NCBI GenBank assembly: GCA_003452935.1
Contig: DMMY01000029.1
Location: forward strand, 22,262-86,261
Source: Elusimicrobiota bacterium
GTDB taxonomy: Bacteria; Elusimicrobiota; Elusimicrobia; UBA1565; UBA9628
Direction: 5' to 3'
DNA: 64,000 bases
Shown piece after piece: positions 7,925 to 16,233 of the stretch. The notes under the pieces are model-generated. The model searched no databases and was not told the origin of the DNA. It saw only the letters and a list, made by a program, of their open reading frames with translations. A program made the position numbers and the translations under genes. Positions within the stretch are counted from its first letter, which is position 1. Each line of letters opens with the position of its first letter.

Positions 7925-8440
7925 ATGGTGGCACAAGAGGCGAAGAAGCAGGTACCCGATTTCCGGCCGGGCGACACGGTGCGGGTTCATATCAAGGTTG
8001 TCGAGGGAGAAAGCGAGCGCGTCCAGGTCTTTGAGGGGACCTGCTTGCTCAGGCGCGGGCATGGCAATGGCGAGAGCTTTACCGTGCGCAAGATCTCGTT
8101 TGGCGTGGGAGTGGAGAGGACTTTTCCCCTGATTTCCCCCCACATCGAGAAGATCGAGCTGGTCAAGACGGGCCGGGTCCGCCGCGCCAAGCTCTACTAT
8201 TTGCGCGAGCTCACGGGCCGCGCCGCGCGTTTGACCGAGGAGGAAGTGCGCGGGGCTCCTTCGGCGGCCGGCGCCGAGCCTTCGCCCGCGGCCGAGGCGG
8301 CCAAGCCTCAGTCCGTCGAGGCGGAAAAGAGCGCGGCTTGCGCGCCCGCCGCGGAAAAGGAAGAGGGCAAGCCCGGGAAGGCCGCCAACCTGGGCAAGGC
8401 CAACGTCGCCGCCGTAAAAGCGGCTTCCTCAGCCAAGTAA
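7925..8440 (+). CDS. rplS: 50S ribosomal protein L19 with long Ala-rich tail
   Basis: Residues 1 to about 110 are a normal L19: FRPGDTVRVHIKVVEG, FEGTCLLRRG, FTVRKISFGVGVERTFPL and GRVRRAKLYYLREL are all present. L19 is usually ~115 residues; here ~60 extra residues rich in Ala, Glu, Lys and Pro follow (from about GAPSAAGAEPSPAAEAA). The tail looks disordered and has no recognisable domain. A strong AAGGAGAGG site (7912-7920) fixes the start. The extension overlaps nothing and precedes rnhB by 11 bp. Confidence 0.95.
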   Translation: MVAQEAKKQVPDFRPGDTVRVHIKVVEGESERVQVFEGTCLLRRGHGNGESFTVRKISFGVGVERTFPLISPHIEKIELVKTGRVRRAKLYYLRELTGRAARLTEEEVRGAPSAAGAEPSPAAEAAKPQSVEAEKSAACAPAAEKEEGKPGKAANLGKANVAAVKAASSAK

Positions 8441-8451
8441 TCCGGCGTATC

Positions 8452-9099
8452 TTGGGCGCACCGCAAGGGCACAGGTATGACGCTTCCCTACGCGCCTGCC
8501 GGCGCAGGGCTTGGCTCGTGGGCGTCGACGAGGCGGGCCGGGGGCCTTGGGCCGGTCCGGTGGTCGTCGCCGCCGTTCGTCTCGGGGCCAAGGTCCCGAG
8601 GTGCCTTTGGGCGGCGCGTGATTCGAAAATTCTTTCCGCGCGGCGGCGCGAGGCGCTGTGCGAGCTTATCCGCTCCGAGGCTGCGCGCGTTGCCTTGGGG
8701 TGGGCCCATCCCCGCGAAATCGAGTCTTCGAATATTCTGGCCTCGACTCTCCAAGCCATGCGTCGGGCCGCGCTGCGAGCGGCTGTCGGCGTCTTGCCGC
8801 GAGAATGTCTTGTGGTAGCGGATGGCAACCGCCGCATCCCGGGATTGTCTTTGGAGCAGGTCTGCGTGGTGGACGGCGACCGGCTTTCCCTGAGCGTGTC
8901 GTGCGCCAGCATCGTGGCGAAGGTCGTTCGCGACCGGTGGATGGCGCGTCTTGACCGCCGCTATCCCGGCTACGGTCTGGCCCGCCATAAGGGCTATGGG
9001 ACCGTTGCCCATCGGCAAGCCCTGGCGTGGCTCGGTCCCGCGCCGGTGCACCGGCGGACTTTCCGCCCTATTCTTCAACTGGGTTTGCCCCGTGAGTAA
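8452..9099 (+). CDS. rnhB: Ribonuclease HII
   Basis: RNase HII cleaves RNA in RNA/DNA hybrids. The type-2 RNase H motif VGVDEAGRGPWAGPVVVAAV supplies the first Asp/Glu of the active site; DSKILSARRREAL, the late VVDGDRLSLSVSCASIVAKVVRDRWM and YPGYGLARHKGYGT match the family. The frame is open far upstream inside rplS, so the start is uncertain: TTG at 8452, 11 bp after the rplS stop, is preferred, and GTG at 8518 would give a minimal protein. The end overlaps the yraN start by 8 bp. Confidence 0.92.
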   Translation: MGAPQGHRYDASLRACRRRAWLVGVDEAGRGPWAGPVVVAAVRLGAKVPRCLWAARDSKILSARRREALCELIRSEAARVALGWAHPREIESSNILASTLQAMRRAALRAAVGVLPRECLVVADGNRRIPGLSLEQVCVVDGDRLSLSVSCASIVAKVVRDRWMARLDRRYPGYGLARHKGYGTVAHRQALAWLGPAPVHRRTFRPILQLGLPRE

Positions 9100-9442
9100 G
9101 GAATCCGGGCTCAAGGCGGAGCGGGCGGCGGAGGAATTTCTCAAAGCCCGCGGCTACGCCATTCTGGACCGAAATTTCCGGACGAGATTCGGGGAAATCG
9201 ATTTGGTGGCGCGCGACGGGGATATGGTCGTCTTCGTGGAGGTCAGATTCCGGTCGCGCGACGATTTCGGGTCGGCCCAGGAAACGGTCGGCCGCGAAAA
9301 ACAGCATCGCATCGTGCGCACCGCGCAGGCTTATGCCCAGAGCCGCGGGCTTGACGCTGCCTTGCGCTTCGACGTGGTGGCGGTCTCGCCGCGGGGGTGC
9401 GAGCATTTTCCGGACGCCTTCGACGCGCTTGAGGCGTTATGA
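9092..9442 (+). CDS. yraN: UPF0102 (YraN-type) putative endonuclease
   Basis: The 116-aa protein begins at GTG, overlapping rnhB, as VSKESGLKAERAAEEFLKARGY. The family core RNFRTRFGEIDLVARDGD followed by VVFVEVRFRSRDDFG carries the Asp and ExK/R-like residues of the restriction-endonuclease-like fold. YraN genes commonly sit beside rnhB, as here. The function is not firmly established in the family; a Holliday-junction or repair nuclease role has been proposed. It overlaps the next gene as ATGA. Confidence 0.88.
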   Translation: MSKESGLKAERAAEEFLKARGYAILDRNFRTRFGEIDLVARDGDMVVFVEVRFRSRDDFGSAQETVGREKQHRIVRTAQAYAQSRGLDAALRFDVVAVSPRGCEHFPDAFDALEAL

Positions 9443-9831
9443 CCCTGCATGTTTCCTGCGGTTATCAGTGCCTCGGGTGCGGGGCATTCTACCTGCCTTT
9501 CGCGCCGGGCGTTCTTTGTCCCAAATGCGGGAAAACCGGGGATCAAACCATCGACTTCGTGCCGCAGGCCGCGCAATCTTTGCGCTTTAACCTGCAATCC
9601 TACGGGTCCTATTGGCCGGCGGCTTGGTATGTCGGTTCCTTGGGCGACCATGTCCTGAAGCTTCTTTTTATGGTTTTCGAGGGCTTTCGCAAGAGCGGCT
9701 ATGCGGAAGAAAGATTTGAAGCCTACCTCGAGGAGAGGCTTTCGGCCATGGATTGGGCGGAGCAATCCTATCTTAAGGATCATGTGCGCGTCATCGCGGT
9801 CGCGGTGCGCGTCATGCTGGGAGGCGAATAA
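9439..9831 (+). CDS. Zinc-ribbon protein of unknown function
   Basis: The 130-aa protein has an N-terminal four-cysteine ribbon: CLGCGAFYL and, 16 residues on, CPKCGKTG, which should bind one zinc. The rest (WPAAWYVGSLGDHVLKLLFMV, then a helical SGYAEERFEAYLEERLSAMDW) is not a family I recognise. It overlaps the yraN stop as ATGA and is followed 3 bp later by glgA, so it is cotranscribed with housekeeping genes. Confidence 0.65.
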   Translation: MTLHVSCGYQCLGCGAFYLPFAPGVLCPKCGKTGDQTIDFVPQAAQSLRFNLQSYGSYWPAAWYVGSLGDHVLKLLFMVFEGFRKSGYAEERFEAYLEERLSAMDWAEQSYLKDHVRVIAVAVRVMLGGE

Positions 9832-9834
9832 TCC

Positions 9835-11829
9835 ATGGCTGCTGAAAAGATTCCGTTTTTGCCTCCTCCAGGAGGAAAGCCGAAGCGCTCCAAGCCGCTT
9901 TCGGCGCATTCCGAGGTCGGGGCGGCTTCCAGCCGGCCTGGAAAATTTCGTCTCGCCCTGGCTGCGTGGGAGATTGGGCGCATCCAGAGCGGTTTTGGAA
10001 CCAAGATAGGCGGTTTGGGGGCGGTCGTCGAGGCGCTGCCGGGAGAATTAATCAAGGCCGCGGACCGGGAGGGCTTGGAGCTCGAGATCGAACTTCTCTC
10101 CCCGTGCTTTGCGCATTATGACAAGAGCCGGCTCGCGAGGCTTCCTATTCGACCGCCCGTTTCCATTGAAGGACGCGCCTTTGAATTCGACGTCTATGAG
10201 CATGTCTTTAACGAAGCCTGGCAGCGGCCGGATGGTTCGCGCCGCGACGTGTCCATCCGGAGCCTTTACTTCTGGGACCATTGGCAGCTGAGCTGGACCG
10301 GCCGGCAAGCCGTGTATCCCAGCGATGCCTGGATGGGGATCAAGCTCTACAGCGCCGTTTCCCAGGCCATGGCCGGTTATATCCGGCAAGGCGATTTCCA
10401 GACCGTGCATCTTCATGATTATCACGTGGGCTTGTTGCCCTTTTACCTCGGCGACGATTATCTCAGGGATGTCCCGGTGCATTTCACCATTCACAATGCC
10501 TCTTATCAGGGCATCACTCCCCTCATCAACGGCGGCTTCGCCTCCCTGGCCCGCCTGAACCTGCCCGGAGAGCGACTGTTCCATAAGTACTTCGATTTTT
10601 TTGACAACCTCAATCCCACCAAGGCCTGCATGCTCAAGGTCCACGAAAACGGAGGCAGAATCACCACGGTGAGCGGGGACCTGGACGGCAACTGGGGCTA
10701 CGCGGCCGAATTGCGCGAGAGTCATGAGGCCCTCAAGGGCCGGGCCTGGATGCAGAAGGGCTCCGCTCCCGTCGAGGTCTTTCCCCCCAACCGCTGCCTG
10801 GACCTTTTCGAGAAGATTCCCGTCGCGGGCATCACCAACGGCCTTTCCGCCCAGAACTGGCCGCAGCGCATGCCCGAGCTCAAGGCGGAGGTTCTGCGCG
10901 GCCTGCAGGCCAAGAGCCCGACCCCGTTATTCTCCCACCCCGAAGTCCAAAGTGTGATGCTGGCCGAGGATCACGTTTTTGACGCGCAGCGCCTCGACGT
11001 CAAGCAGGAACTCAGGCGCCTGCTTTATCTCGAGGCGTTCGGCCATCCGATATGGGGTTATCCCGCCGTGTTCTGCGCCGTGGGACGGATGGTGGAGCAG
11101 AAGAACTTCGGCATTATCGCGGCAGTGATGGAGCGCGTTCTGGCCTTGGACGCGCAGGCGCGTTTCGTGATACTGGCCTCGGCGCCGGATGTTTCGGCCA
11201 AGGGCCTGGAGGCCGGGTTCGCGGCCTTGGCGGGCAAGTACCCGGGCCGGGTCTGCTTTAACAAGGCCTTCAATCAGCCCCTCTCCAAGCTCATTTTGGC
11301 CGGCTCGGATTTTGTCCTGGTTCCCTCGCGCTTCGAGCCCTGCGGCTTGGTCGATTATGAGGGCGCTCTGCTGGGCACCCTGCCCATCGTGCGCGCCATC
11401 GGCGGCCTGACCAAGGTGCGCCACTGCGGCTATCTTTATGATTGGCTCGATATCGGGGATTTTCAAGGCGAGTGCGAGGCGTTCTTCAACGCCATCCGCG
11501 AGGCCTTGAATGTGTTTCGCAACGATCATCCCGAGCATTTGCGGCGCGTGCGCGCGGCCATGGCCACCGACGCCTCCTGGGATAAATCCGCGGGCCAGTA
11601 CATGGAGTTGTACCGTTATGGCCTGCTGGCCAAGCGTTGGAAGAGCCGCCGCAGCGAGCAGCTCAAGGATTTCATCGCGGAGTTAGGCGGCGAACAAGAC
11701 CTTTTCCGGCGGTTCCTCGCGCCCGGCATCAACGAATTCGGCGACCATTACGACTGGGAACTCAAGCGAGTGCTGGACCAAGGCTCGGCCATGCAGCCTC
11801 AAGAAGCGCTGCCCCAACGTCCGGGTTAG
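9835..11829 (+). CDS. glgA: Glycogen/starch synthase-like GT5 glucosyltransferase
   Basis: The 664-aa protein is longer than typical bacterial GlgA (~480 aa). It has the GT5 nucleotide-sugar loop as KIGGLGAVVEALP (family KxGGL), then LHDYHVGLLPFYL and FTIHNASYQG in the N-terminal domain. The C-terminal GT-B domain has GRMVEQKNFGII and the donor-site SRFEPCGLVDYEGALLGTLP. The first ~40 residues are Pro/Lys-rich, and a ~70-residue tail follows the core. It probably makes alpha-1,4-glucan; no branching enzyme or ADP-glucose pyrophosphorylase gene is nearby. Its TAG interlocks with the TAA of the convergent EamA gene (TTAG). Confidence 0.85.
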   Translation: MAAEKIPFLPPPGGKPKRSKPLSAHSEVGAASSRPGKFRLALAAWEIGRIQSGFGTKIGGLGAVVEALPGELIKAADREGLELEIELLSPCFAHYDKSRLARLPIRPPVSIEGRAFEFDVYEHVFNEAWQRPDGSRRDVSIRSLYFWDHWQLSWTGRQAVYPSDAWMGIKLYSAVSQAMAGYIRQGDFQTVHLHDYHVGLLPFYLGDDYLRDVPVHFTIHNASYQGITPLINGGFASLARLNLPGERLFHKYFDFFDNLNPTKACMLKVHENGGRITTVSGDLDGNWGYAAELRESHEALKGRAWMQKGSAPVEVFPPNRCLDLFEKIPVAGITNGLSAQNWPQRMPELKAEVLRGLQAKSPTPLFSHPEVQSVMLAEDHVFDAQRLDVKQELRRLLYLEAFGHPIWGYPAVFCAVGRMVEQKNFGIIAAVMERVLALDAQARFVILASAPDVSAKGLEAGFAALAGKYPGRVCFNKAFNQPLSKLILAGSDFVLVPSRFEPCGLVDYEGALLGTLPIVRAIGGLTKVRHCGYLYDWLDIGDFQGECEAFFNAIREALNVFRNDHPEHLRRVRAAMATDASWDKSAGQYMELYRYGLLAKRWKSRRSEQLKDFIAELGGEQDLFRRFLAPGINEFGDHYDWELKRVLDQGSAMQPQEALPQRPG

Positions 11830-12254
11830 AGGGCCAGAAGCCCCACGCCGGCGCAGACCAGGAGCGTGCCCGCCAGCTTGGTCCAGGTGAACGTCTCTCC
11901 CAGGAACAGCAGAGCCAGAAGGAACGTCACCAGGGGATAAGTGGAACTCAAGGGTATGATCTTGGAGGCCTCGGCTCCGGACATGGCCTTGATATAGCAG
12001 AACACCCCGCTTAGAGTGACGATCAGGCTTAATGTGATCAGAGCGACCGGCATTCTTCCTGATTGAGCGATGGCCGTCTTGGCCGGAATCCAGCCCGCCA
12101 CGAACAGGAGCAAGGACAACAGGGAGTTGATCCCCATGCGCACGACGAAGACCTCGTTGCCGCCCATATAGCGCAGGGCCAGCTTGTCGAGGACGGCCGC
12201 GCCTCCCATGCAGACGACAAACAGGACGAGAAACGTCACGGTCAAGGCGGACAT
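11826..12254 (-). CDS. Small EamA/DMT-family membrane transporter
   Basis: The 142-aa protein has about four to five TM segments and one EamA domain: AVLDKLALRYMGGNEVFVVR and IIPLSSTYPLVTFLLALLFL followed by GETFTWTKLAGTLLVCAGV. Full-length EamA transporters carry two such domains; single-domain members probably dimerise. The substrate is unknown. It lies convergent with glgA and upstream of the minus-strand 26-bp repeat. Confidence 0.75.
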   Translation of the reverse strand: MSALTVTFLVLFVVCMGGAAVLDKLALRYMGGNEVFVVRMGINSLLSLLLFVAGWIPAKTAIAQSGRMPVALITLSLIVTLSGVFCYIKAMSGAEASKIIPLSSTYPLVTFLLALLFLGETFTWTKLAGTLLVCAGVGLLAL

Positions 12255-12271
12255 CAGGCCTCCCGGTTGCG

Positions 12272-12297
12272 AATGTCAAATATCAAGACCTGACCCC
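12272..12297 (-). repeat. 26-bp repeat copy 2, providing the 3' end of the transketolase C gene
   Basis: The reverse complement is identical to 7120-7145. On the minus strand it encodes the final GSGLDI residues and TGA stop of the transketolase C-terminal subunit, so the repeat has been captured into that coding sequence. Confidence 0.75.
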
Positions 12298-13226
12298 TTG
12301 ATGCAGGCTTCCATGATGTGGGGCGTGCTGATGCCGTGGCGCTCGTAGAGCTCGGCCGGGGTTCCGGATTCGCCGGTCTCGCGCACTCCCAAGGATACGA
12401 CCGGCACGCCCTGGCCCAGGGCCGCGACGATTTCGCAGACGGCGCCGCCCAGGCCGGCCTTGATGTGGTGGTCCTCCACGGTCACGATTCGCTGGCTGTC
12501 CATGCAGGCCTTTTCGACCGCGTCCGCGTCCATGGGCTCGATGGTGGAGACGTTGACCACGCGCGCGGCGAAGCCCTTGGGCTGCAGTCCCGTGGCCGCG
12601 GCGATGGCTCCCGCCACGGTCCCGCCCGAGGCGAAGATCGTGGCCTGGAAATGCTTGGGCCTTGGCTCCGGCTGCCAGACCGTGTCCGCTTGGCCGAAGC
12701 GGAATTGATAGTCCGGCTTATGCACGTCGTCGAGTTTTTGGCGCGTCAGGCGCAGGTAGACGGGACCTTTGTGGCCCAGCATCCACTCCACGGCCTGGCG
12801 CGTTTCCAACTCGTCGGCGGGCTGCAGGATGGCGATGCCGGGCAGCCCGCGCAGGGCCGCGATGTCCTCTAGTCCCATCTGGGAGGCCCCGTCTTCTCCG
12901 ATGCCCAGGCCCGCGTGAGTGCCCACGAGTTTGACATTGGCGCGGTTGAGGATGACGGCCACGCGGATGGTTTCGAGCCGGCCGACCAGGAAGCAGGAAA
13001 AACTCGTCGCCACCGGAATCTTGCCGGACAGGGCCAGGCCCGCGGCCGCGCCGATCATGTTGGACTCGGCGATGCCGAACTCGAAATGCCGCTGAGGGTG
13101 CTTCTTGGCGAAAGCCGCGGTCATGGTGGACTTGGAGAGGTCGGCGTCCAAGACCACGAGCTGAGGGAACTTCTCGGAAAGGTCAAGGAGCGCCGAACCG
13201 AAGGCTTCGCGAGTGGCTTTACCCAT
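12276..13226 (-). CDS. Transketolase, C-terminal subunit
   Basis: The 316-aa protein carries the pyrimidine-binding and C-terminal domains of transketolase: LVVLDADLSKST, HFEFGIAESNMIGAAAGLAL, VGTHAGLGIGEDGASQMGLED and ILQPADELETRQA, with the late TVEDHHIKAGLGGAV. Glu in GIAESNM is the cofactor-activating residue. It overlaps the N-terminal subunit gene by 8 bp, the common split-gene arrangement. The start MGKATREAFG at 13226 is chosen from homology. The last six residues and the stop codon come from the 26-bp repeat, so the original end was probably replaced. Confidence 0.92.
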   Translation of the reverse strand: MGKATREAFGSALLDLSEKFPQLVVLDADLSKSTMTAAFAKKHPQRHFEFGIAESNMIGAAAGLALSGKIPVATSFSCFLVGRLETIRVAVILNRANVKLVGTHAGLGIGEDGASQMGLEDIAALRGLPGIAILQPADELETRQAVEWMLGHKGPVYLRLTRQKLDDVHKPDYQFRFGQADTVWQPEPRPKHFQATIFASGGTVAGAIAAATGLQPKGFAARVVNVSTIEPMDADAVEKACMDSQRIVTVEDHHIKAGLGGAVCEIVAALGQGVPVVSLGVRETGESGTPAELYERHGISTPHIMEACIKGSGLDI

Positions 13227-14028
13227 GGAGGATTTCCCGCAAGGCCATTTCCGTCTCTTCCTTGTTGGGCGCCTTGCCGTGCCAGGCCACGTCGTCTTCC
13301 ATGAAGGAGACTCCCTTGCCCTTGACCGTCTTGGCCAGGATGGCGCGGGGCTGGCCGCCCGCGGCCTTGGCCGCGGCAAAAGCCGCGTCGATAGCGGCCG
13401 GATCGTGGCCGTCAATGGCGCGGACATCCCAGCCAAAGCTCCGGAACTTGTCGGCGAGCGGATCGAGAGGCATGATCTCGCTGACATGGCCGTCGATTTG
13501 CCCGTTATTGCAGTCCACGATGAGGGTCAGGTTGTCCAGCTTGAATTTCGAAGCCGCCATGGCCGCTTCCCAGACTTGGCCTTCCTGTATCTCCCCGTCG
13601 CCGGCCACCACGTAGATCCGGGACTCGGCGCGGTCCAGCCGCGCGGCCAGGGCCATGCCCAGGCCGATGGAGAGGCCCTGCCCCAAGGAGCCGGTGGCGG
13701 CCTCTATGCCCGGCAGCCTGTGCCGTTCCGGATGGCCCTGCAAGGCCGAACCGAGCTTGCGCAGGGTCAGGAGAAGTTCCCTGGGAAAATAGCCGCAATG
13801 GGCGAGCACCGCGTAGAGCGCGGGAGCGGCGTGGCCCTTGGAAAGGATGAGCCGGTCGCGCTGCGGCCAATCCGGCGTCTTCGGGTCATGCCGCAAATGC
13901 CGGGCGTAGAGGACCGCCAAGAGGTCGATTGCCGAAAGCGACCCCCCGGGATGTCCGGAGCCGGCGGCCGCGATCATGCGGATGATGTCCGCGCGCAGCT
14001 CCTTCGTCGAAAGCTGTAGGGTAACCAC
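13219..14028 (-). CDS. Transketolase, N-terminal (TPP-binding) subunit
   Basis: This 269-aa subunit binds thiamine diphosphate. Motifs are AAGSGHPGGSLSAIDLLAVL, LSKGHAAPALYAVL, GSLGQGLSIGLGMALAARL and the GDGEIQEGQVWEA...DCNNGQIDG TPP/Mg site. It starts at GTG (14028) and pairs with the overlapping C-terminal gene to give two-carbon ketol transfer in the pentose phosphate pathway. A TAAAAT -10-like box sits 9 nt from the start, so the leader may be only a few nucleotides. Confidence 0.93.
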   Translation of the reverse strand: MVTLQLSTKELRADIIRMIAAAGSGHPGGSLSAIDLLAVLYARHLRHDPKTPDWPQRDRLILSKGHAAPALYAVLAHCGYFPRELLLTLRKLGSALQGHPERHRLPGIEAATGSLGQGLSIGLGMALAARLDRAESRIYVVAGDGEIQEGQVWEAAMAASKFKLDNLTLIVDCNNGQIDGHVSEIMPLDPLADKFRSFGWDVRAIDGHDPAAIDAAFAAAKAAGGQPRAILAKTVKGKGVSFMEDDVAWHGKAPNKEETEMALREILHG

Positions 14029-14037
14029 GACTGCCGC

Positions 14038-14060
14038 ATTTTATCTAAATGTGGTAGAAT
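14038..14060. promoter_or_regulatory. Overlapping divergent -10 boxes (transketolase / nucleoside phosphorylase)
   Basis: Only 38 bp separate the divergent starts. A TAGAAT box (14055-14060, plus strand) ends 6 nt before the ATG at 14067. A TAAAAT box (14043-14038, minus strand, with TTGCCG 17 bp upstream) ends 9 nt before the GTG at 14028. The -35 elements are weak, and both transcripts would be leaderless or nearly so. Confidence 0.45.
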
Positions 14061-14066
14061 CGGCAA

Positions 14067-14897
14067 ATGGAAATCAAGACCTATATAGGAGCCGTACGCA
14101 AGGCCGCCGAATACGTGCGTTCCAGGATGCCTAGTGCCGCTCCCCAGGTCGCGGTCATCCTGGGTTCCGGCCTGGCCAAAGCCGTCCCCGCCTTTGAAAA
14201 GTCCGAAACGATTCCTTACGGCGACATCCCCGGGTTTCCCCGCCCCACCGTGGCCGGGCACGTGGGCAAGCTCATCATCGGACAGATTCATGGCAGGTGC
14301 GTGGCGGTCATGCAGGGACGCTTTCATTATTATGAGGGGCACTCCATGGAGTCCATCGCCCTGCCCCTGCGCATGCTGGAATATCTCGGCCTCAAGACCG
14401 TGATCTTGACGGCGGCCGTGGGCTCGATGCGCGAGGATATAAAGCCCGGGCATTTCGTGGCCATCACGGACCATATCAGCTTCATGGGCCGCAACCCGCT
14501 GCGGGCCTTTCACGAGGAAGAATTTGGCGACATGTTTCCGGACCTGGTCAACGCCTACGACGCGGAACTGCGCAAGCATATCATCGCCATATGCCATGCG
14601 CATAAGTTGCCGGCGCATGAGGGCGTCTATACCGCCGTCTGCGGGCCTTCCTACGAGACGCCCGCCGAGATCCGGGCCTTCCGCGCCTGGGGCGGTGATG
14701 TCGTGGGCATGTCCGTGGTTCCCGAGGTGATCCCGGCCCGGCAGATGGGCATCAAGGTCGCGGCCCTCACCTGGATATCCAACATGTGCAGCGGCATGAA
14801 GGGCGCGACTCTCAATCATAGCGAGGTCCTGGAACTGGGCGCGAAAGTCTCGGAGGGCCTGCGCGTCGTCCTGCAGGACTTAATCAAGATCGCCTGA
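14067..14897 (+). CDS. punA: Purine nucleoside phosphorylase (trimeric type)
   Basis: The 276-aa enzyme splits purine (deoxy)nucleosides with phosphate into base and (deoxy)ribose-1-P. It has VAVILGSGLAKAV (phosphate loop), PGFPRPTVAGHVGKL, QGRFHYYEGHSM, CGPSYETPAEIRAFR with the base-binding Glu, and DVVGMSVVPEVIPAR with the ribose-contact Met. The loop that usually reads TNAAGG is TAAVGS here. It starts almost on top of its predicted transcription start and is followed by a pyrimidine phosphorylase 16 bp on, making a nucleoside-salvage pair. Confidence 0.92.
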   Translation: MEIKTYIGAVRKAAEYVRSRMPSAAPQVAVILGSGLAKAVPAFEKSETIPYGDIPGFPRPTVAGHVGKLIIGQIHGRCVAVMQGRFHYYEGHSMESIALPLRMLEYLGLKTVILTAAVGSMREDIKPGHFVAITDHISFMGRNPLRAFHEEEFGDMFPDLVNAYDAELRKHIIAICHAHKLPAHEGVYTAVCGPSYETPAEIRAFRAWGGDVVGMSVVPEVIPARQMGIKVAALTWISNMCSGMKGATLNHSEVLELGAKVSEGLRVVLQDLIKIA

Positions 14898-14913
14898 TCC
14901 GAGGGAGGGCCGC

Positions 14914-16233
14914 ATGCGGATGCTCGACCTGATCGCCAAGAAGCGCCTCGGCGGCGCGCTCGCCCGCGACGAGATCCGGTTCATCGTCAAGGCCGCCGCG
15001 ACAGCCGGTCCTGATGTCCCGGATTACCAACTCGCGGCCTGGCTCATGGCCGTGTGCTGCCGCGGCATGAACGAGGCGGAGACCGTTTGTCTCGCGCGGG
15101 AGATGGCTCAATCCGGAGCGCGCTTGGACCTCTCGGGACTCAAGGCCCCCAAGGTGGACAAGCATTCCACCGGCGGCGTGGGCGACGGCGTGTCTTTGGC
15201 CTTGGCGCCGCTCATGGCCTCGGCCGGTCTTATCGTTCCCATGATGTCAGGCCGGGGGCTCGGCCACACGGGCGGGACCCTCGACAAGCTCGAGGCCATG
15301 GCCGGTTTCAAGGTCCGCTTGGGCATCGACGCGATCGCGCGTCAGCTCGCAGACATCGGCGTGTGCATGTTCGGCCAAACCCAGGACTTGGCCCCGGCCG
15401 ACCGCAAGCTCTACTCCCTGCGGGACGCGACTTCGACGGTGGAGTCCGTGCCCCTGGTGGTCGCCAGCATCCTTTCCAAGAAATTCGCCGAGGATCTCGA
15501 TGCCTTGGTCCTTGACGTCAAGGTCGGCGCCGGCGCCATCTTCAAGAATCCCAAGGAGGCTCGGATATTGAGCCAAGCCTTGGTCAAGACCGGGCAAAAG
15601 TTGGGCCTCAAATCCGTGGCCGTGCTCACGGCCATGGACCAGCCTTTGGGCCGCTACGTGGGAAACGCCTTGGAGGTGCGCCAGGCCGTGGAGATATTGC
15701 GCGGAGACTTCACCTCCGCCGACTACGCGCAATGCCTGCTCACGTTGGGCGCCTGGATGCTGCATCTGACCGGGAAAGCCGAGACGCCCAAGGCAGGCAT
15801 GGCCAAACTCCAAGGCCTTATCCGCTCCGGCGCGGCTTTGGAGAGTTTTAAGAAGATGGTCGAGGCTCAGGGCGCGGATCCTCGCGTAGCCGATGACTTA
15901 AGCCTCCTTCCCAAGGCCGGCATGACGCGCGATATAGCGGCGCCGAAGGCCGGCTACGTCGCCTGGCTTGACGCCCGCAAGGTGGGAGAGGCCGCGGTCA
16001 TCCTGGGCGCGGGCCGCGCCCATATGGAGCAATCCATCGACTATGGGGCCGGCTTTGTCCTGGAAAAGAAAGTCGGGGACCGGGTCGGTAAGGGAGAGAC
16101 CTTGGCCCTCATTCATGGCAGCGACGCGGCCAAGATGGAGCAAGCCACGGCCTGCTTCATGACGGCTCTCAAGATCGACGCGCGCAAGCCCAAGCCCATG
16201 CCGGTCATCCGGCAGGTCATTCGGCCGTCTTAG
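14914..16233 (+). CDS. Pyrimidine-nucleoside/thymidine phosphorylase
   Basis: The 439-aa protein shows the family signature KVDKHSTGGVGDGVSLALAP, the SGRGLGHTGGTLDKLEA motif and SILSKKFAEDLDALVLDVKV, plus the C-terminal alpha/beta domain with VGDRVGKGETLALIH. It converts thymidine or uridine plus phosphate to base and (deoxy)ribose-1-P. With the purine phosphorylase it feeds pentose phosphates toward the adjacent transketolase; no phosphopentomutase or deoxyribose-phosphate aldolase is in view. The stop interlocks with the convergent phosphate transporter as TTAG. Confidence 0.93.
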   Translation: MRMLDLIAKKRLGGALARDEIRFIVKAAATAGPDVPDYQLAAWLMAVCCRGMNEAETVCLAREMAQSGARLDLSGLKAPKVDKHSTGGVGDGVSLALAPLMASAGLIVPMMSGRGLGHTGGTLDKLEAMAGFKVRLGIDAIARQLADIGVCMFGQTQDLAPADRKLYSLRDATSTVESVPLVVASILSKKFAEDLDALVLDVKVGAGAIFKNPKEARILSQALVKTGQKLGLKSVAVLTAMDQPLGRYVGNALEVRQAVEILRGDFTSADYAQCLLTLGAWMLHLTGKAETPKAGMAKLQGLIRSGAALESFKKMVEAQGADPRVADDLSLLPKAGMTRDIAAPKAGYVAWLDARKVGEAAVILGAGRAHMEQSIDYGAGFVLEKKVGDRVGKGETLALIHGSDAAKMEQATACFMTALKIDARKPKPMPVIRQVIRPS

